This document shows, one piece after another, positions 8,476 through 16,360 of a stretch of DNA of 64,000 nt (positions are counted from its first letter, which is position 1; each line of letters begins with the position of its first letter). The DNA is taken from contig NZ_SLXA01000001.1 in assembly GCF_004340975.1 (NCBI RefSeq), positions 1 through 64,000 of the forward strand, read 5' to 3'. Both the position numbers and the translations under genes were made by a program. This DNA comes from Frisingicoccus caecimuris (lineage in GTDB: Bacteria; Bacillota; Clostridia; Lachnospirales; Lachnospiraceae). The notes below the pieces were generated by a model that was given only the letters and a program-made list of their open reading frames with translations, was not told where the DNA came from and ran no database searches.

Positions 8476-9822
8476 ATGGCATTTGAAAGTTTATCTGAAA
8501 AATTACAGAACGTCTTTAAGAATCTGAGGAATAAAGGGCGTTTGACAGAAGCCGATGTGAAAGCCGCTTTAAAAGAGGTCAAGATGGCACTGCTGGAAGC
8601 AGATGTCAACTTTAAGGTTGTAAAGCAGTTTATTAAATCCGTTCAGGAGCGGGCAATCGGACAGGATGTTCTGAACAGCCTGACGCCCGGGCAGATGGTT
8701 ATAAAGATTGTCAATGAAGAGATGGTTTCCCTGATGGGCAGCGAGACAACAGAGATACCGCTGAAACCGTCGAATGAGATCACCATTATTCTTATGGCTG
8801 GTCTTCAGGGTGCCGGTAAGACGACAACCTGTGCGAAAATAGCCGGCAAGATGAAGCAGAAAGGGCGCAGCCCTTTGTTGGTAGCCTGTGATGTTTACCG
8901 CCCGGCGGCGATCAGGCAGCTTCAGGTCAATGGCGAAAAACAGGGTGTTCCGGTTTTTGCCATGGGTGAAAATCAGAATCCTGTGAATATTGCCAAAGCG
9001 GCTGTGGAGCATGCGGTAAAAAATAATATGAATGTGGTCATTCTGGATACAGCCGGCCGTCTTCATGTTGATGAAGAAATGATGGCTGAGCTCCAGAATA
9101 TCAAGGCGGCTCTTGACATTGATGAAACGATTCTTGTGGTCGATGCCATGACCGGTCAGGATGCTGTGAATGTGGCTAAGTCTTTTGATGAGACGGTTGG
9201 ACTGGACGGCGTGATTCTTACCAAACTGGATGGCGATACGAGAGGCGGTGCCGCACTGTCGATTCGGGCAGTTATCGGAAAGCCGATTCTTTATGTTGGT
9301 ATGGGCGAAAAACTCTCTGATCTGGAACAGTTTTATCCGGATCGTATGGCTTCAAGAATACTTGGTATGGGTGATGTGCTGACTTTGATCGAGAAGGCAG
9401 AAGCCCAGATTGATGAAGATAAAGCCCGTGAGATGACCCGCAAGTTTAAAAAGGCGGAATTCACTTATGAGGATTACCTTGAGAATATGAGCCAGGTAAA
9501 GAACATGGGCAATATTCAGGATCTGATCGCCATGATTCCCGGTATGGGGAGTCAATTAAAAAATGTGGATCTGAGCGGCAGTGAAGCTCAGATGAAACGG
9601 ACAGAATCCATTATTCTGTCAATGACTCCGGAGGAGCGGGCGAATCCGGACCTGATGAACATGAGCCGTAAAAAGCGTATTGCCGCAGGCGCCGGTGTTC
9701 CGATCAGCGAGGTCAATGCACTGGTCAAACAGTTTGAAATGATGAAAAAGATGATGAAACAGTTTTCCGGACAACTTTCCGGAAAGAAACGGAGTAAATT
9801 CCGTATGCCTTTTGGCTTTTAG
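8476..9822 (+). CDS. ffh: Signal recognition particle protein Ffh
   Basis: Ffh binds 4.5S/SRP RNA and signal sequences and targets ribosomes to FtsY. The 448-residue protein has an N domain, a G domain with GLQGAGKTTT at 109-118, DTAGR, and TKLDGDTRGG, and a methionine-rich M domain from about residue 325 to the end (GNIQDLIAMIPGMG, then MMKKMMKQF). GGAGG precedes the ATG. It is cotranscribed with ylxM and probably with rpsP. The SRP RNA gene is not in this window. Confidence 0.98.
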   Translation: MAFESLSEKLQNVFKNLRNKGRLTEADVKAALKEVKMALLEADVNFKVVKQFIKSVQERAIGQDVLNSLTPGQMVIKIVNEEMVSLMGSETTEIPLKPSNEITIILMAGLQGAGKTTTCAKIAGKMKQKGRSPLLVACDVYRPAAIRQLQVNGEKQGVPVFAMGENQNPVNIAKAAVEHAVKNNMNVVILDTAGRLHVDEEMMAELQNIKAALDIDETILVVDAMTGQDAVNVAKSFDETVGLDGVILTKLDGDTRGGAALSIRAVIGKPILYVGMGEKLSDLEQFYPDRMASRILGMGDVLTLIEKAEAQIDEDKAREMTRKFKKAEFTYEDYLENMSQVKNMGNIQDLIAMIPGMGSQLKNVDLSGSEAQMKRTESIILSMTPEERANPDLMNMSRKKRIAAGAGVPISEVNALVKQFEMMKKMMKQFSGQLSGKKRSKFRMPFGF

Positions 9823-9920
9823 CCGGCCGTGATTCTGAAAAAACGGCTCAGAGAAAGATAAACAGGAAGAAGATTTCCTTTTTATAAATGATTTAGAAGT
9901 TAATTCAGGAGGTGAAAAAG

Positions 9921-10166
9921 ATGGCAGTAAAAATTCGTTTAAGAAGAATGGGTCAGAAAAAGGCTCCTTTTTATAGAATTATCGTCGCTGATTCCCGTTC
10001 TCCAAGAGACGGTCGTTTCATTGAAGAAATCGGTACTTACAATCCAAATGTAGAACCAAGCGAAGTTAAGATCAATGCTGAACTGGCACAGAAATGGTTA
10101 TCTACAGGTGCTCAGCCAACAGACGTTGTAAGCAAATTATTTAAAAATGCAGGAATTACAAAATAA
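9921..10166 (+). CDS. rpsP: 30S ribosomal protein S16
   Basis: The 81-residue protein begins [11 protein letters not shown], the standard S16 N-terminus, and carries [27 protein letters not shown] chose the ATG at 9921 because AGGAGGTG (9907-9914) lies at correct spacing before it; a GTG nine bases upstream would sit inside that site. The 98-base gap after ffh holds two weak stem-loops and no clear promoter. khpA follows after 21 bases, and the order rpsP-khpA-rimM-trmD-rplS is widespread. Confidence 0.97.
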   Translation: MAVKIRLRRMGQKKAPFYRIIVADSRSPRDGRFIEEIGTYNPNVEPSEVKINAELAQKWLSTGAQPTDVVSKLFKNAGITK

Positions 10167-10187
10167 TTGCTGATGGAGGTGCGAGGG

Positions 10188-10418
10188 ATGAAGGAATTAG
10201 TTGAAGTTATCGCTAAGGCTCTTGTTGACCATCCGGAAGGTGTTGTCGTTACGGAGACTGTGCACCCGAAATCCGTTGTTCTGGAACTGAAAGTAGACCC
10301 GGAAGACATGGGTAAGGTCATCGGCAAACAGGGACGTATTGCCAGAGCGATACGTACCGTTGTAAAATCCGCTGCATCAAAGGATGACAAAAAAGTAATT
10401 GTTGAAATTCTTCAGTAA
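10188..10418 (+). CDS. khpA: KH-domain RNA-binding protein KhpA (YlqC)
   Basis: This 76-residue single KH domain has the GxxG loop in [19 protein letters not shown]. In streptococci the family forms a heterodimer with KhpB and influences division and RNA levels; that partner is not encoded here. The ATG at 10188 is preceded by GGAGGT seven bases upstream, so it is preferred over an upstream in-frame TTG at 10167. A stem-loop directly downstream separates it from rimM. Confidence 0.94.
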   Translation: MKELVEVIAKALVDHPEGVVVTETVHPKSVVLELKVDPEDMGKVIGKQGRIARAIRTVVKSAASKDDKKVIVEILQ

Positions 10419-10432
10419 TTCAACATTGAAAG

Positions 10433-10464
10433 AGACCTCAATCCATTACGGACTGAGGTCTTTT
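10433..10464 (+). terminator. Intra-operon stem-loop between khpA and rimM
   Basis: AGACCTCAATCC (10433-10444) pairs with GGACTGAGGTCT (10450-10461) with one mismatch and a 5-base loop, followed by TTT. It probably lowers downstream expression compared with rpsP and khpA. Confidence 0.7.
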
Positions 10465-10490
10465 CAGAATCAGGAATGTGAGGAAATATC

Positions 10491-11012
10491 ATGGAAGAAT
10501 ATTTGCGTGTCGGCGTGATTTCAAACACTCATGGTGTGCGTGGAGAAGTTAAGATTTTCCCGACAACGGATGACATTGGGCGTTTTAAAAAATTAAAACA
10601 GTGTGTGATCGATACGGGAAGAGAATATGTCGCGGTCGAAGTAGAGAGCTGCAAATTTTTCAAGCAGACACCAATTTTAAAATTTAAATCCATCGACCAG
10701 TTAAATGACGTGGAGCGTTACAAGGGAAAAGATTTGCTTGTTCACCGTGAGCATGCCGTGAAACTGGAGAAAAATGAGTTTTTCATTATCGATTTAATTG
10801 GCCTGAAGGTCGAAAGCGATGAGGGAATGGACATCGGCACATTGACGGATGTGCTTCAGACCGGAGCCAATGATGTTTTTGTGGTAAAAACGGCGGAAGG
10901 GGAAGAGGTGCTGATTCCATATATTGAACAGTGTGTACCGGATATCCGACCGGAAACCGGAAAAATCACGGTTCATTTGCTTCCGGGACTTCTGGATTTA
11001 AACCGTAAGTAA
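10491..11012 (+). CDS. rimM: Ribosome maturation factor RimM
   Basis: RimM binds S19 and helps mature the 3' domain of 16S rRNA. The 173-residue protein has the N-terminal beta-barrel start ([20 protein letters not shown]) and the PRC-barrel C-terminal half with TGANDVFVV and [12 protein letters not shown]. Length is typical. It sits between khpA and trmD with AGGAA before the ATG and is probably cotranscribed with trmD, which begins 19 bases later. Confidence 0.96.
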   Translation: MEEYLRVGVISNTHGVRGEVKIFPTTDDIGRFKKLKQCVIDTGREYVAVEVESCKFFKQTPILKFKSIDQLNDVERYKGKDLLVHREHAVKLEKNEFFIIDLIGLKVESDEGMDIGTLTDVLQTGANDVFVVKTAEGEEVLIPYIEQCVPDIRPETGKITVHLLPGLLDLNRK

Positions 11013-11031
11013 ACGGTAAGAGGAGTTAATG

Positions 11032-11778
11032 ATGCGATTTCATGTGATGACGCTTTTTCCAGACATGGTGTCCGGAGGACTTCGGACGAGTATCACGGGA
11101 AGAGCTATAGAAAATCATATATTTGAACTGAATATTGTCAATATCCGGGATTATTCCAAAGATAAGCATAAACATGTGGACGATTATCCCTATGGCGGCG
11201 GGGCCGGTATGGTCATGCAGCCCGGACCGGTCTATGACTGTTATCAGGATATTGTTAAAAATATGGATAAGAAACCGAGGGTCATCTATATGACACCCCA
11301 GGGAAAGGTTTTCAGCCAATCCATTGCGGAAGAACTTTCAAAGGAGGAAGAACTCATCTTCCTCTGTGGTCATTATGAGGGAATCGATGAGAGGGTTCTG
11401 GAGGAAATCGTTACGGATGAGCTGTCCATTGGGGATTATGTACTGACCGGTGGTGAACTTCCGGCAATGGTCATGATTGATTCAATTTCCAGGCTGATTC
11501 CCGGTGTCTTAAATAACGATGATTCGGCGGAATATGAATCTTTTCAGGACGGACTTTTGGAGTATCCCCAGTATACCCGTCCGGAAACCTTTATGGATAA
11601 AAAAGTCCCGGCTGTTCTTCTGTCCGGGCACCATGGGAATATCGCGAAGTGGCGCAGAGAAGAATCCCTGAAACGAACCTTTCTTCGACGGCCCGAATTG
11701 CTGGGAACAGCCGAATTGACCGATAGTGACAAAAAAATACTTGAAAAGCTCAGGAAAAATCTTGATTTTCCTGAATGA
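11032..11778 (+). CDS. trmD: tRNA (guanine-N1)-methyltransferase TrmD
   Basis: TrmD methylates G37 of tRNAs with G at position 36, preventing +1 frameshifts. The 248-residue product begins MRFHVMTLFPDM and has the SPOUT trefoil-knot region (LCGHYEGIDERV, then SIGDYVLTGGELPAMVMID). The ATG at 11032 is 6 bases after AGGAG; an adjacent in-frame ATG at 11029 leaves only 3 bases and is less likely. A promoter for rplS overlaps the 3' end of the gene. Confidence 0.97.
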   Translation: MRFHVMTLFPDMVSGGLRTSITGRAIENHIFELNIVNIRDYSKDKHKHVDDYPYGGGAGMVMQPGPVYDCYQDIVKNMDKKPRVIYMTPQGKVFSQSIAEELSKEEELIFLCGHYEGIDERVLEEIVTDELSIGDYVLTGGELPAMVMIDSISRLIPGVLNNDDSAEYESFQDGLLEYPQYTRPETFMDKKVPAVLLSGHHGNIAKWRREESLKRTFLRRPELLGTAELTDSDKKILEKLRKNLDFPE

Positions 11779-11790
11779 TTGTGATATAGT
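11762..11790 (+). promoter_or_regulatory. Extended -10 promoter for rplS
   Basis: TTGATT (11762-11767), 17-bp spacer, TATAGT (11785-11790) preceded by TGA, which makes an extended -10. The -35 lies within the last codons of trmD. Confidence 0.75.
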
Positions 11791-11796
11791 ATCTTG

Positions 11797-11871
11797 GTAT
11801 GAAAAAAGACGGTCCTCTGTTACACAGGTATTAAGAACGTCGGATTTATAAATTTAAGGAGGTTCATTGAA
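11797..11871 (+). promoter_or_regulatory. Structured 5' leader of rplS (L19-leader-like)
   Basis: A 75-base leader can fold with an outer GACG/CGTC stem (near 11809 and 11838) around an inner CTGT/ACAG hairpin, then ends in AAGGAGG. Ribosomal-protein leaders at rplS are known in Firmicutes and act in autoregulation. Assignment to that family is by position and general shape only. Confidence 0.4.
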
Positions 11872-12219
11872 ATGAACGACATTATTAAGAACATTGAAGC
11901 TGCTCAGTTGAAAGCGGAAGTACCTGTATTCCATGTAGGTGATACTGTACGTGTATCCGCAAAAGTAAAAGAAGGAAACCGTGAAAGAATTCAGGTTTTC
12001 GAGGGAACAGTCATTAAACGTCAGAACGGAAGCAGCCGTGAAACATTTACTGTAAGAAAAAGCTCCAATGGTATCGGCGTAGAAAAAACATGGCCATTAC
12101 ATTCTCCAATCGTAGAAAAGATTGAAGTTGTAAGAAAAGGTAAGGTAAGAAGAGCTAAATTATTCTACTTGAGAGACAGAGTAGGTAAGAAAGCAAAGGT
12201 TAAAGAATTAGTTAAATAA
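11872..12219 (+). CDS. rplS: 50S ribosomal protein L19
   Basis: L19 sits at the 30S-50S interface. The 115-residue protein has the family core ([22 protein letters not shown] and [18 protein letters not shown]) and a basic C-terminus ([19 protein letters not shown]). It has its own promoter and leader, so it is expressed separately from trmD. A strong terminator at 12235-12266 ends the transcript before lepB. Codon choice is biased toward that of highly expressed genes. Confidence 0.98.
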   Translation: MNDIIKNIEAAQLKAEVPVFHVGDTVRVSAKVKEGNRERIQVFEGTVIKRQNGSSRETFTVRKSSNGIGVEKTWPLHSPIVEKIEVVRKGKVRRAKLFYLRDRVGKKAKVKELVK

Positions 12220-12234
12220 TTCGTCAGGATTTTT

Positions 12235-12266
12235 GGGACAAGTACTTAGGTAGTTGTCCCATTTTT
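12235..12266 (+). terminator. Rho-independent terminator after rplS
   Basis: GGGACAA (12235-12241) pairs with TTGTCCC (12254-12260), with possible extra pairing in the loop, followed by ATTTTT. Confidence 0.8.
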
Positions 12267-12287
12267 GTAATGCTAAAGGAGCAGACC

Positions 12288-12860
12288 ATGAATCAGTTAA
12301 AACGCAAGACGAAAGTAAAACGCAAATGGAAGCGTTCCGTCAATAAAGTAAAAAAATTTCGGATCGGTACTCGCGCCATGAATCTTGGTATGTTTATTAT
12401 TGGATGGTTTCTTGTCGTTGGTATTGCGGTTATGTATGTCCGGGGTTTTGGCATGAAAACCATTATTTCCAATGATTCTATGGTGCCGACCTTTCAGGAA
12501 GATGAAGTCCTGAAAATTAATCGCTTTATTTATAAAATCACTTCACCCAAACGGATGGATACGGTGGCGGTGAGAATGGGTGAAACCAAATCCAATGTCT
12601 ACTATGTGCTTCGAATCATTGGTCTTCCGGGGGAAAAGGTTCAGATTCAGAATGGAAAAATCTATGTAGACGATAAAGAAATCAGCTACCCGGTAGGTGA
12701 GGAGCCGATTGAAGATGCAGGTATTGCCAACGATATCGTTTTATTGCAGGATGATGAATATTTTATGCTGTGCGACAATTACAATAACAGCAGTTATGAC
12801 AGCCGTTCTGCCAATATCGGAGTGATTGATAAATCTCAGATTGAGGGAAGAGTCAAATAG
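12288..12860 (+). CDS. Signal peptidase I paralogue lacking the catalytic lysine
   Basis: The 190-residue protein has a basic N-terminus, one membrane segment (about 33-52) and the SPase I fold. The nucleophile is present as Ser64 in NDSMVPT. The motif that normally reads KRIIGLPG reads LRIIGLPG, so the general-base lysine is Leu108 (codon CTT at 12609-12611). The GDN motif is CDN (CDNYNNSSYDSR), and the final hydrophobic strand of the paralogue at 13725 is absent. The ATG at 12288 follows AAAGGAG; an earlier in-frame ATG at 12270 lacks an SD. It is probably inactive or unusual as a peptidase. It may instead bind substrate or regulate, or be decaying, though the frame is intact. Confidence 0.85.
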   Translation: MNQLKRKTKVKRKWKRSVNKVKKFRIGTRAMNLGMFIIGWFLVVGIAVMYVRGFGMKTIISNDSMVPTFQEDEVLKINRFIYKITSPKRMDTVAVRMGETKSNVYYVLRIIGLPGEKVQIQNGKIYVDDKEISYPVGEEPIEDAGIANDIVLLQDDEYFMLCDNYNNSSYDSRSANIGVIDKSQIEGRVK

Positions 12861-12873
12861 GAGGACAGAAGTT

Positions 12874-13728
12874 ATGAACATTCAATGGTACCCCGGGCAT
12901 ATGACAAAAGCCCGGAGAATGATGCAGGAGGATATTAAGCTCATTGATATTGTAATTGAGCTGGTGGATGCCCGGATTCCTCTGTCCAGTAAAAATCCGG
13001 ACATTGATTCGCTGGCCGGACAGAAATCCCGGATGATCTTGTTAAATAAATATGACCTGGCAGACCCGGAGCACACCGCTGAATGGGAACGATGGTTTAA
13101 AGGGCAGGGCTTTTATGTTTATAAGCTGGATGCGCGTAAAGGCGGCCAGATGAAAGCAATAACAAACATTATTCAGGAGGCCTGCAAAGAAAAAATCGAG
13201 AGGGATCGGAAACGCGGGATCATTAACCGGCCAGTGCGTGCCATGATCGTTGGTATTCCAAATGTAGGTAAATCCACCTTTATTAATACCTATGCAGGAA
13301 AGGCCTGTACAAAGACGGGAAATAAGCCGGGAGTTACCAAAGGCAAGCAATGGATTCGACTGAATAAAAATGTCGAACTTCTGGATACACCAGGCATTCT
13401 CTGGCCAAAATTTGATGATCCGGCTGTGGGTGAGCGCCTGGCTCTGATTGGTTCCATTAAGGATGAAATTCTGAACATCAGTGAGTTATCGATACGCCTG
13501 ATTGAGTTCTTGAAGGAATTTTATTCGGGAATTTTGGCGGAAAGATATGCAGTTGATGAAAATTGTGATAAAATAGCCATATTAGAGAAAATTGCGGAAG
13601 TCAGAAATTGCCGTCAGAAGGGAAATGTCCTCGATCTGGATAAGGCCTCGAAGCTTTTGATTGATGATTTTCGTTCCGGCAAACTTGGACGACTGACATT
13701 GGAATTTCCACAGGAGCAGAAAATATGA
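12874..13728 (+). CDS. rbgA: Ribosome biogenesis GTPase RbgA (YlqF)
   Basis: RbgA is a circularly permuted GTPase needed for late 50S assembly. The 284-residue protein starts MNIQWYPGHMTKARRMM, shows the permuted motif order with NKYD (G4) first, then GIPNVGKST (G1) and DTPGILWP (G3), and ends in a helical RNA-binding domain. GGAGG precedes the ATG. It lies between two signal peptidase paralogues and overlaps the second by 4 bases (ATGA). Confidence 0.96.
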   Translation: MNIQWYPGHMTKARRMMQEDIKLIDIVIELVDARIPLSSKNPDIDSLAGQKSRMILLNKYDLADPEHTAEWERWFKGQGFYVYKLDARKGGQMKAITNIIQEACKEKIERDRKRGIINRPVRAMIVGIPNVGKSTFINTYAGKACTKTGNKPGVTKGKQWIRLNKNVELLDTPGILWPKFDDPAVGERLALIGSIKDEILNISELSIRLIEFLKEFYSGILAERYAVDENCDKIAILEKIAEVRNCRQKGNVLDLDKASKLLIDDFRSGKLGRLTLEFPQEQKI

Positions 13729-14309
13729 GTAAAAAAGTTTATTCGGATAAAAAGACCAAACCCGAAAAAATCGAACAAAGCAAAATGAAGGAAATCATTG
13801 GATTGGTGATTTATTGCATTATTGTTGTAGCAATTATGTTTTTCGTTATAAAATTTATCGGACAGCGGACAATCGTCATTGGCGATTCGATGAATCCGAC
13901 GCTTCATGAAGACGAGAATCTGATTACCGATAAAATCACCTATCGCTTTAAAGAACCGAAACGGTTTGATATTATTGTATTTCCATATAAGGATAATACA
14001 TCCAAGCTGCTGATCAAACGTATCATTGGCATGCCGGGAGAAACCGTACAGATCAAAAACGGCCGTGTCTATATCAACGATCATGAACTGAATGAGAACT
14101 ATGGTAATGCGATCATGAACGATGGAGGCGTTGCTGCCAATGCGATCATTCTTGGAGAGGATGAGTATTTTGTCCTCGGCGATAACCGGAATAACAGCCA
14201 GGACAGCCGTTTTGCGTCAGTGGGGAATGTCCACCGCTCAGATATTATCGGTCGGGCATGGCTTCGTATATGGCCGCTGGATAAAGTGGCCTTATTAAAA
14301 CATCAGTAA
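13725..14309 (+). CDS. lepB: Signal peptidase I
   Basis: This is the active-looking type I signal peptidase, which removes signal peptides of Sec and Tat substrates outside the membrane. The 194-residue protein has a cytoplasmic basic N-terminus, one membrane segment (about 24-44), nucleophile Ser55 in GDSMNPT, general base Lys98 in IKRIIGMPGE, and the GDNRNNSQDSR motif. It overlaps rbgA by 4 bases. It has every catalytic residue missing from the paralogue at 12288. A terminator follows. Confidence 0.96.
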   Translation: MSKKVYSDKKTKPEKIEQSKMKEIIGLVIYCIIVVAIMFFVIKFIGQRTIVIGDSMNPTLHEDENLITDKITYRFKEPKRFDIIVFPYKDNTSKLLIKRIIGMPGETVQIKNGRVYINDHELNENYGNAIMNDGGVAANAIILGEDEYFVLGDNRNNSQDSRFASVGNVHRSDIIGRAWLRIWPLDKVALLKHQ

Positions 14310-14318
14310 TGTATCAGG

Positions 14319-14348
14319 TTCTCCTGCTCCAGGGCAGGGGAATTTTTT
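14319..14348 (+). terminator. Rho-independent terminator after lepB
   Basis: TTCTCCTGC (14319-14327) pairs with GCAGGGGAA (14334-14342) with one G-U pair and a 6-base loop, followed by six T residues. Confidence 0.8.
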
Positions 14349-14376
14349 CACTACACAAAGGAGAAGAAGAGGGAGT

Positions 14377-15135
14377 ATGGCTGCGATCAGTGACATTCGC
14401 CGGGAACTTTCTGAAATGTCATCATCAGAATGGCCGGCATTTATTGAACGATATGTAACAGACCAACGGGCTGGTGTGCAGAAGCTTGTGGAGAAATGCC
14501 GAAAACAGATGGAAAAGGCTGCTGAAGAGGATGCGCGTTTGGAGCATATGTTAGTTTATGAAAAAAAGTACTATAAAGATTATGATTATATCTGTGGGAT
14601 TGATGAAGCCGGGCGAGGGCCGCTGGCGGGTCCGGTGGTGGCCGGGGCGGTCATTTTGCCAAAGGGATTAAAAATTCCCTACTTAAATGACTCAAAGCAA
14701 CTCAGTGCCAAACGCCGGGAGGAACTTTTTGATATTATTATGGATAAAGCTCTGGCCGTCGGTGTGGGTACAGCGTCACCGGAACGCATTGATGAAATCA
14801 ATATTTTACAGGCAACTTATGAAGCGATGCGTCAGGCTGTGACTGAACTGAAGGTAAAACCTCAGATATTGCTTAATGATGCGGTACTCATACCGGGGCT
14901 TGATTTGCCTCAGGAAAAAATCATCAAAGGAGATGCTCGGAGTCTGTCCATTGCGGCGGCAAGTGTTATTGCCAAAGTGACCAGGGACCGGATGATGGTT
15001 GCTTACGATGAGATTTTTCCGGAATATGGCTTTGCAAAGCACAAAGGCTATGGCGCAAAAGCCCACATTGAGAAAATTCAGTCCATCGGGCCATGTCCGA
15101 TTCACAGACGCAGTTTTATTACGCATTTTATATAA
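14377..15135 (+). CDS. rnhB: Ribonuclease HII
   Basis: RNase HII removes ribonucleotides misincorporated into DNA and RNA-DNA hybrids. The 252-residue protein carries a Gram-positive N-terminal extension of about 70 residues, then the catalytic GIDEAGRGPLAGPVV segment with the Asp-Glu pair and later NDAVLIPG. The SIAAASVIAKVTRDRMM stretch and the closing HRRSF are typical. GGAG precedes the ATG. It is followed at once by yraN, a common rnhB-yraN arrangement. Confidence 0.96.
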   Translation: MAAISDIRRELSEMSSSEWPAFIERYVTDQRAGVQKLVEKCRKQMEKAAEEDARLEHMLVYEKKYYKDYDYICGIDEAGRGPLAGPVVAGAVILPKGLKIPYLNDSKQLSAKRREELFDIIMDKALAVGVGTASPERIDEINILQATYEAMRQAVTELKVKPQILLNDAVLIPGLDLPQEKIIKGDARSLSIAAASVIAKVTRDRMMVAYDEIFPEYGFAKHKGYGAKAHIEKIQSIGPCPIHRRSFITHFI

Positions 15136-15156
15136 GCATGCAGGGAGGACTGTCCT

Positions 15157-15504
15157 ACGGATAAACGGACTTTAGGTAAAGCATATGAAATTCAGGCAGC
15201 CGAATATCTTCGCTCCAAGGGTTATCAGATACTGGCAGAGAATTATCGCTGCCGGTATGGGGAAATTGACTTGATCGCAAAATCCCCGGAAAGTGTGATC
15301 GTTTTTGTGGAAGTCAAAGCCCGCAGAAATGATGTCTTTGGCAGCGGAGGTGCCGCGGTAACGCCGGCGAAACAAAGAAAAATCATCCGCACGGCGAAAC
15401 AGTATATTTTCGATCATCGCCTTTCGTGGGAAGGGGATTTTCGTTTTGATGTCATTCTTTTTGAAAAGGACAGGATGGAACATATGGTTCATGCATTTTT
15501 TTAA
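15157..15504 (+). CDS. yraN: YraN/UPF0102 family protein, probable ACG start
   Basis: The frame encodes a complete YraN-like protein of 115 residues: DKRTLGKAYEIQAAEYLRSKGY, then NYRCRYGEIDLI and VFVEVKARR, the PD-(D/E)XK nuclease-like core. The only in-frame ATG, GTG or TTG after the rnhB stop is a TTG at 15271, which would remove the first third including the GEIDL aspartate. GGAGG (15144-15148) lies 8 bases before ACG at 15157, exactly where the family start is expected. I therefore place the start at this ACG. A mutated ATG or a sequencing error would also fit. Function in the family is uncertain. Confidence 0.75.
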   Translation, partial: TDKRTLGKAYEIQAAEYLRSKGYQILAENYRCRYGEIDLIAKSPESVIVFVEVKARRNDVFGSGGAAVTPAKQRKIIRTAKQYIFDHRLSWEGDFRFDVILFEKDRMEHMVHAFF

Positions 15505-15517
15505 TAAGGAGAAACGA

Positions 15518-16345
15518 ATGATTTTAGAAAATAAATCAGAATATGTAGACTGGAATGCGAAGGTTCCGGTGATCCGGTATGCTTCCCTGGATGAAACCGG
15601 TTGTGTTGAACATGGTTTTTCCACACGGCTCGGAGGTGTGAGTGAGGGAATTTATCGTTCTATGAATTTATCCTATACCCGCGGAGATGATAAAAATCAT
15701 GTCGATGAAAATTTTCGTCGATTTTGTTCGGCGGTTCATATGGATTGGAAAAGGGTAGTAGGGACAGATCAGACTCATACGTCCAATGTCCGTGTCGTTA
15801 CAGAAAAGGATGCAGGGCATGGCATTATCCGTTCAAAAACCTATCATGACGTGGATGGACAGATTACCAACGTTCCCGGATTGCCCCTCATTACTTATCA
15901 TGCGGACTGTGTGCCTTTGTTTTTTGTCGATCCGGTGAAAAAAGCAATTGGTCTGACCCATTCGGGATGGCGCGGTACGGTGGGGCGTATTGGTCGGAAT
16001 ACTGTAGAGGCCATGGGGGAAAATTATGGTTCCCGGCCGGAAGATATCATCGGTGTGATCGGTCCATCCATCTGTCAGTCCTGTTACGAAGTCAGTCAGG
16101 ATGTGGCAGAGAGATTTGAGAAAGATTTTCATGTGACGGATGCGCTTGTCTATGCGAAGAAAAATGGTAAATATCAATTGAACCTGTGGGAAGCCAACCG
16201 GCAGATCATGCTGGATGCTGGGATGCTGCCGGAACATATCACGGTGACCGGATGGTGCACCGGATGCCATCCGGACCTTTTATGGTCTCATCGAAAGACA
16301 GGAAATAACCGCGGAAGTCTGGCCGCTTTTTTATGTTTGAAGTAA
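15518..16345 (+). CDS. pgeF: Peptidoglycan editing factor PgeF (YfiH/laccase-domain family)
   Basis: The 275-residue protein has the multicopper-like metal site of the family: QTHTSNV, HADCVPLFF and HSGWRGT supply the His/Cys ligands, and the C-terminal CTGCHPDLLWSHR motif is intact. In E. coli the homologue removes wrongly inserted residues from peptidoglycan precursors; related proteins show oxidase or purine nucleosidase activity. The ATG at 15518 follows AAGGAG at 6 bases; in-frame ATGs upstream lie inside yraN. It is probably cotranscribed with yraN and the DUF512 gene. Confidence 0.93.
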   Translation: MILENKSEYVDWNAKVPVIRYASLDETGCVEHGFSTRLGGVSEGIYRSMNLSYTRGDDKNHVDENFRRFCSAVHMDWKRVVGTDQTHTSNVRVVTEKDAGHGIIRSKTYHDVDGQITNVPGLPLITYHADCVPLFFVDPVKKAIGLTHSGWRGTVGRIGRNTVEAMGENYGSRPEDIIGVIGPSICQSCYEVSQDVAERFEKDFHVTDALVYAKKNGKYQLNLWEANRQIMLDAGMLPEHITVTGWCTGCHPDLLWSHRKTGNNRGSLAAFLCLK

Positions 16346-16360
16346 GAGAGGAAATAGCTG

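Noticed and set aside
15271-15504. yraN starting at the TTG at 15271
   Set aside because: This would remove the conserved N-terminal third; a good SD and family-like start lie upstream at ACG 15157.
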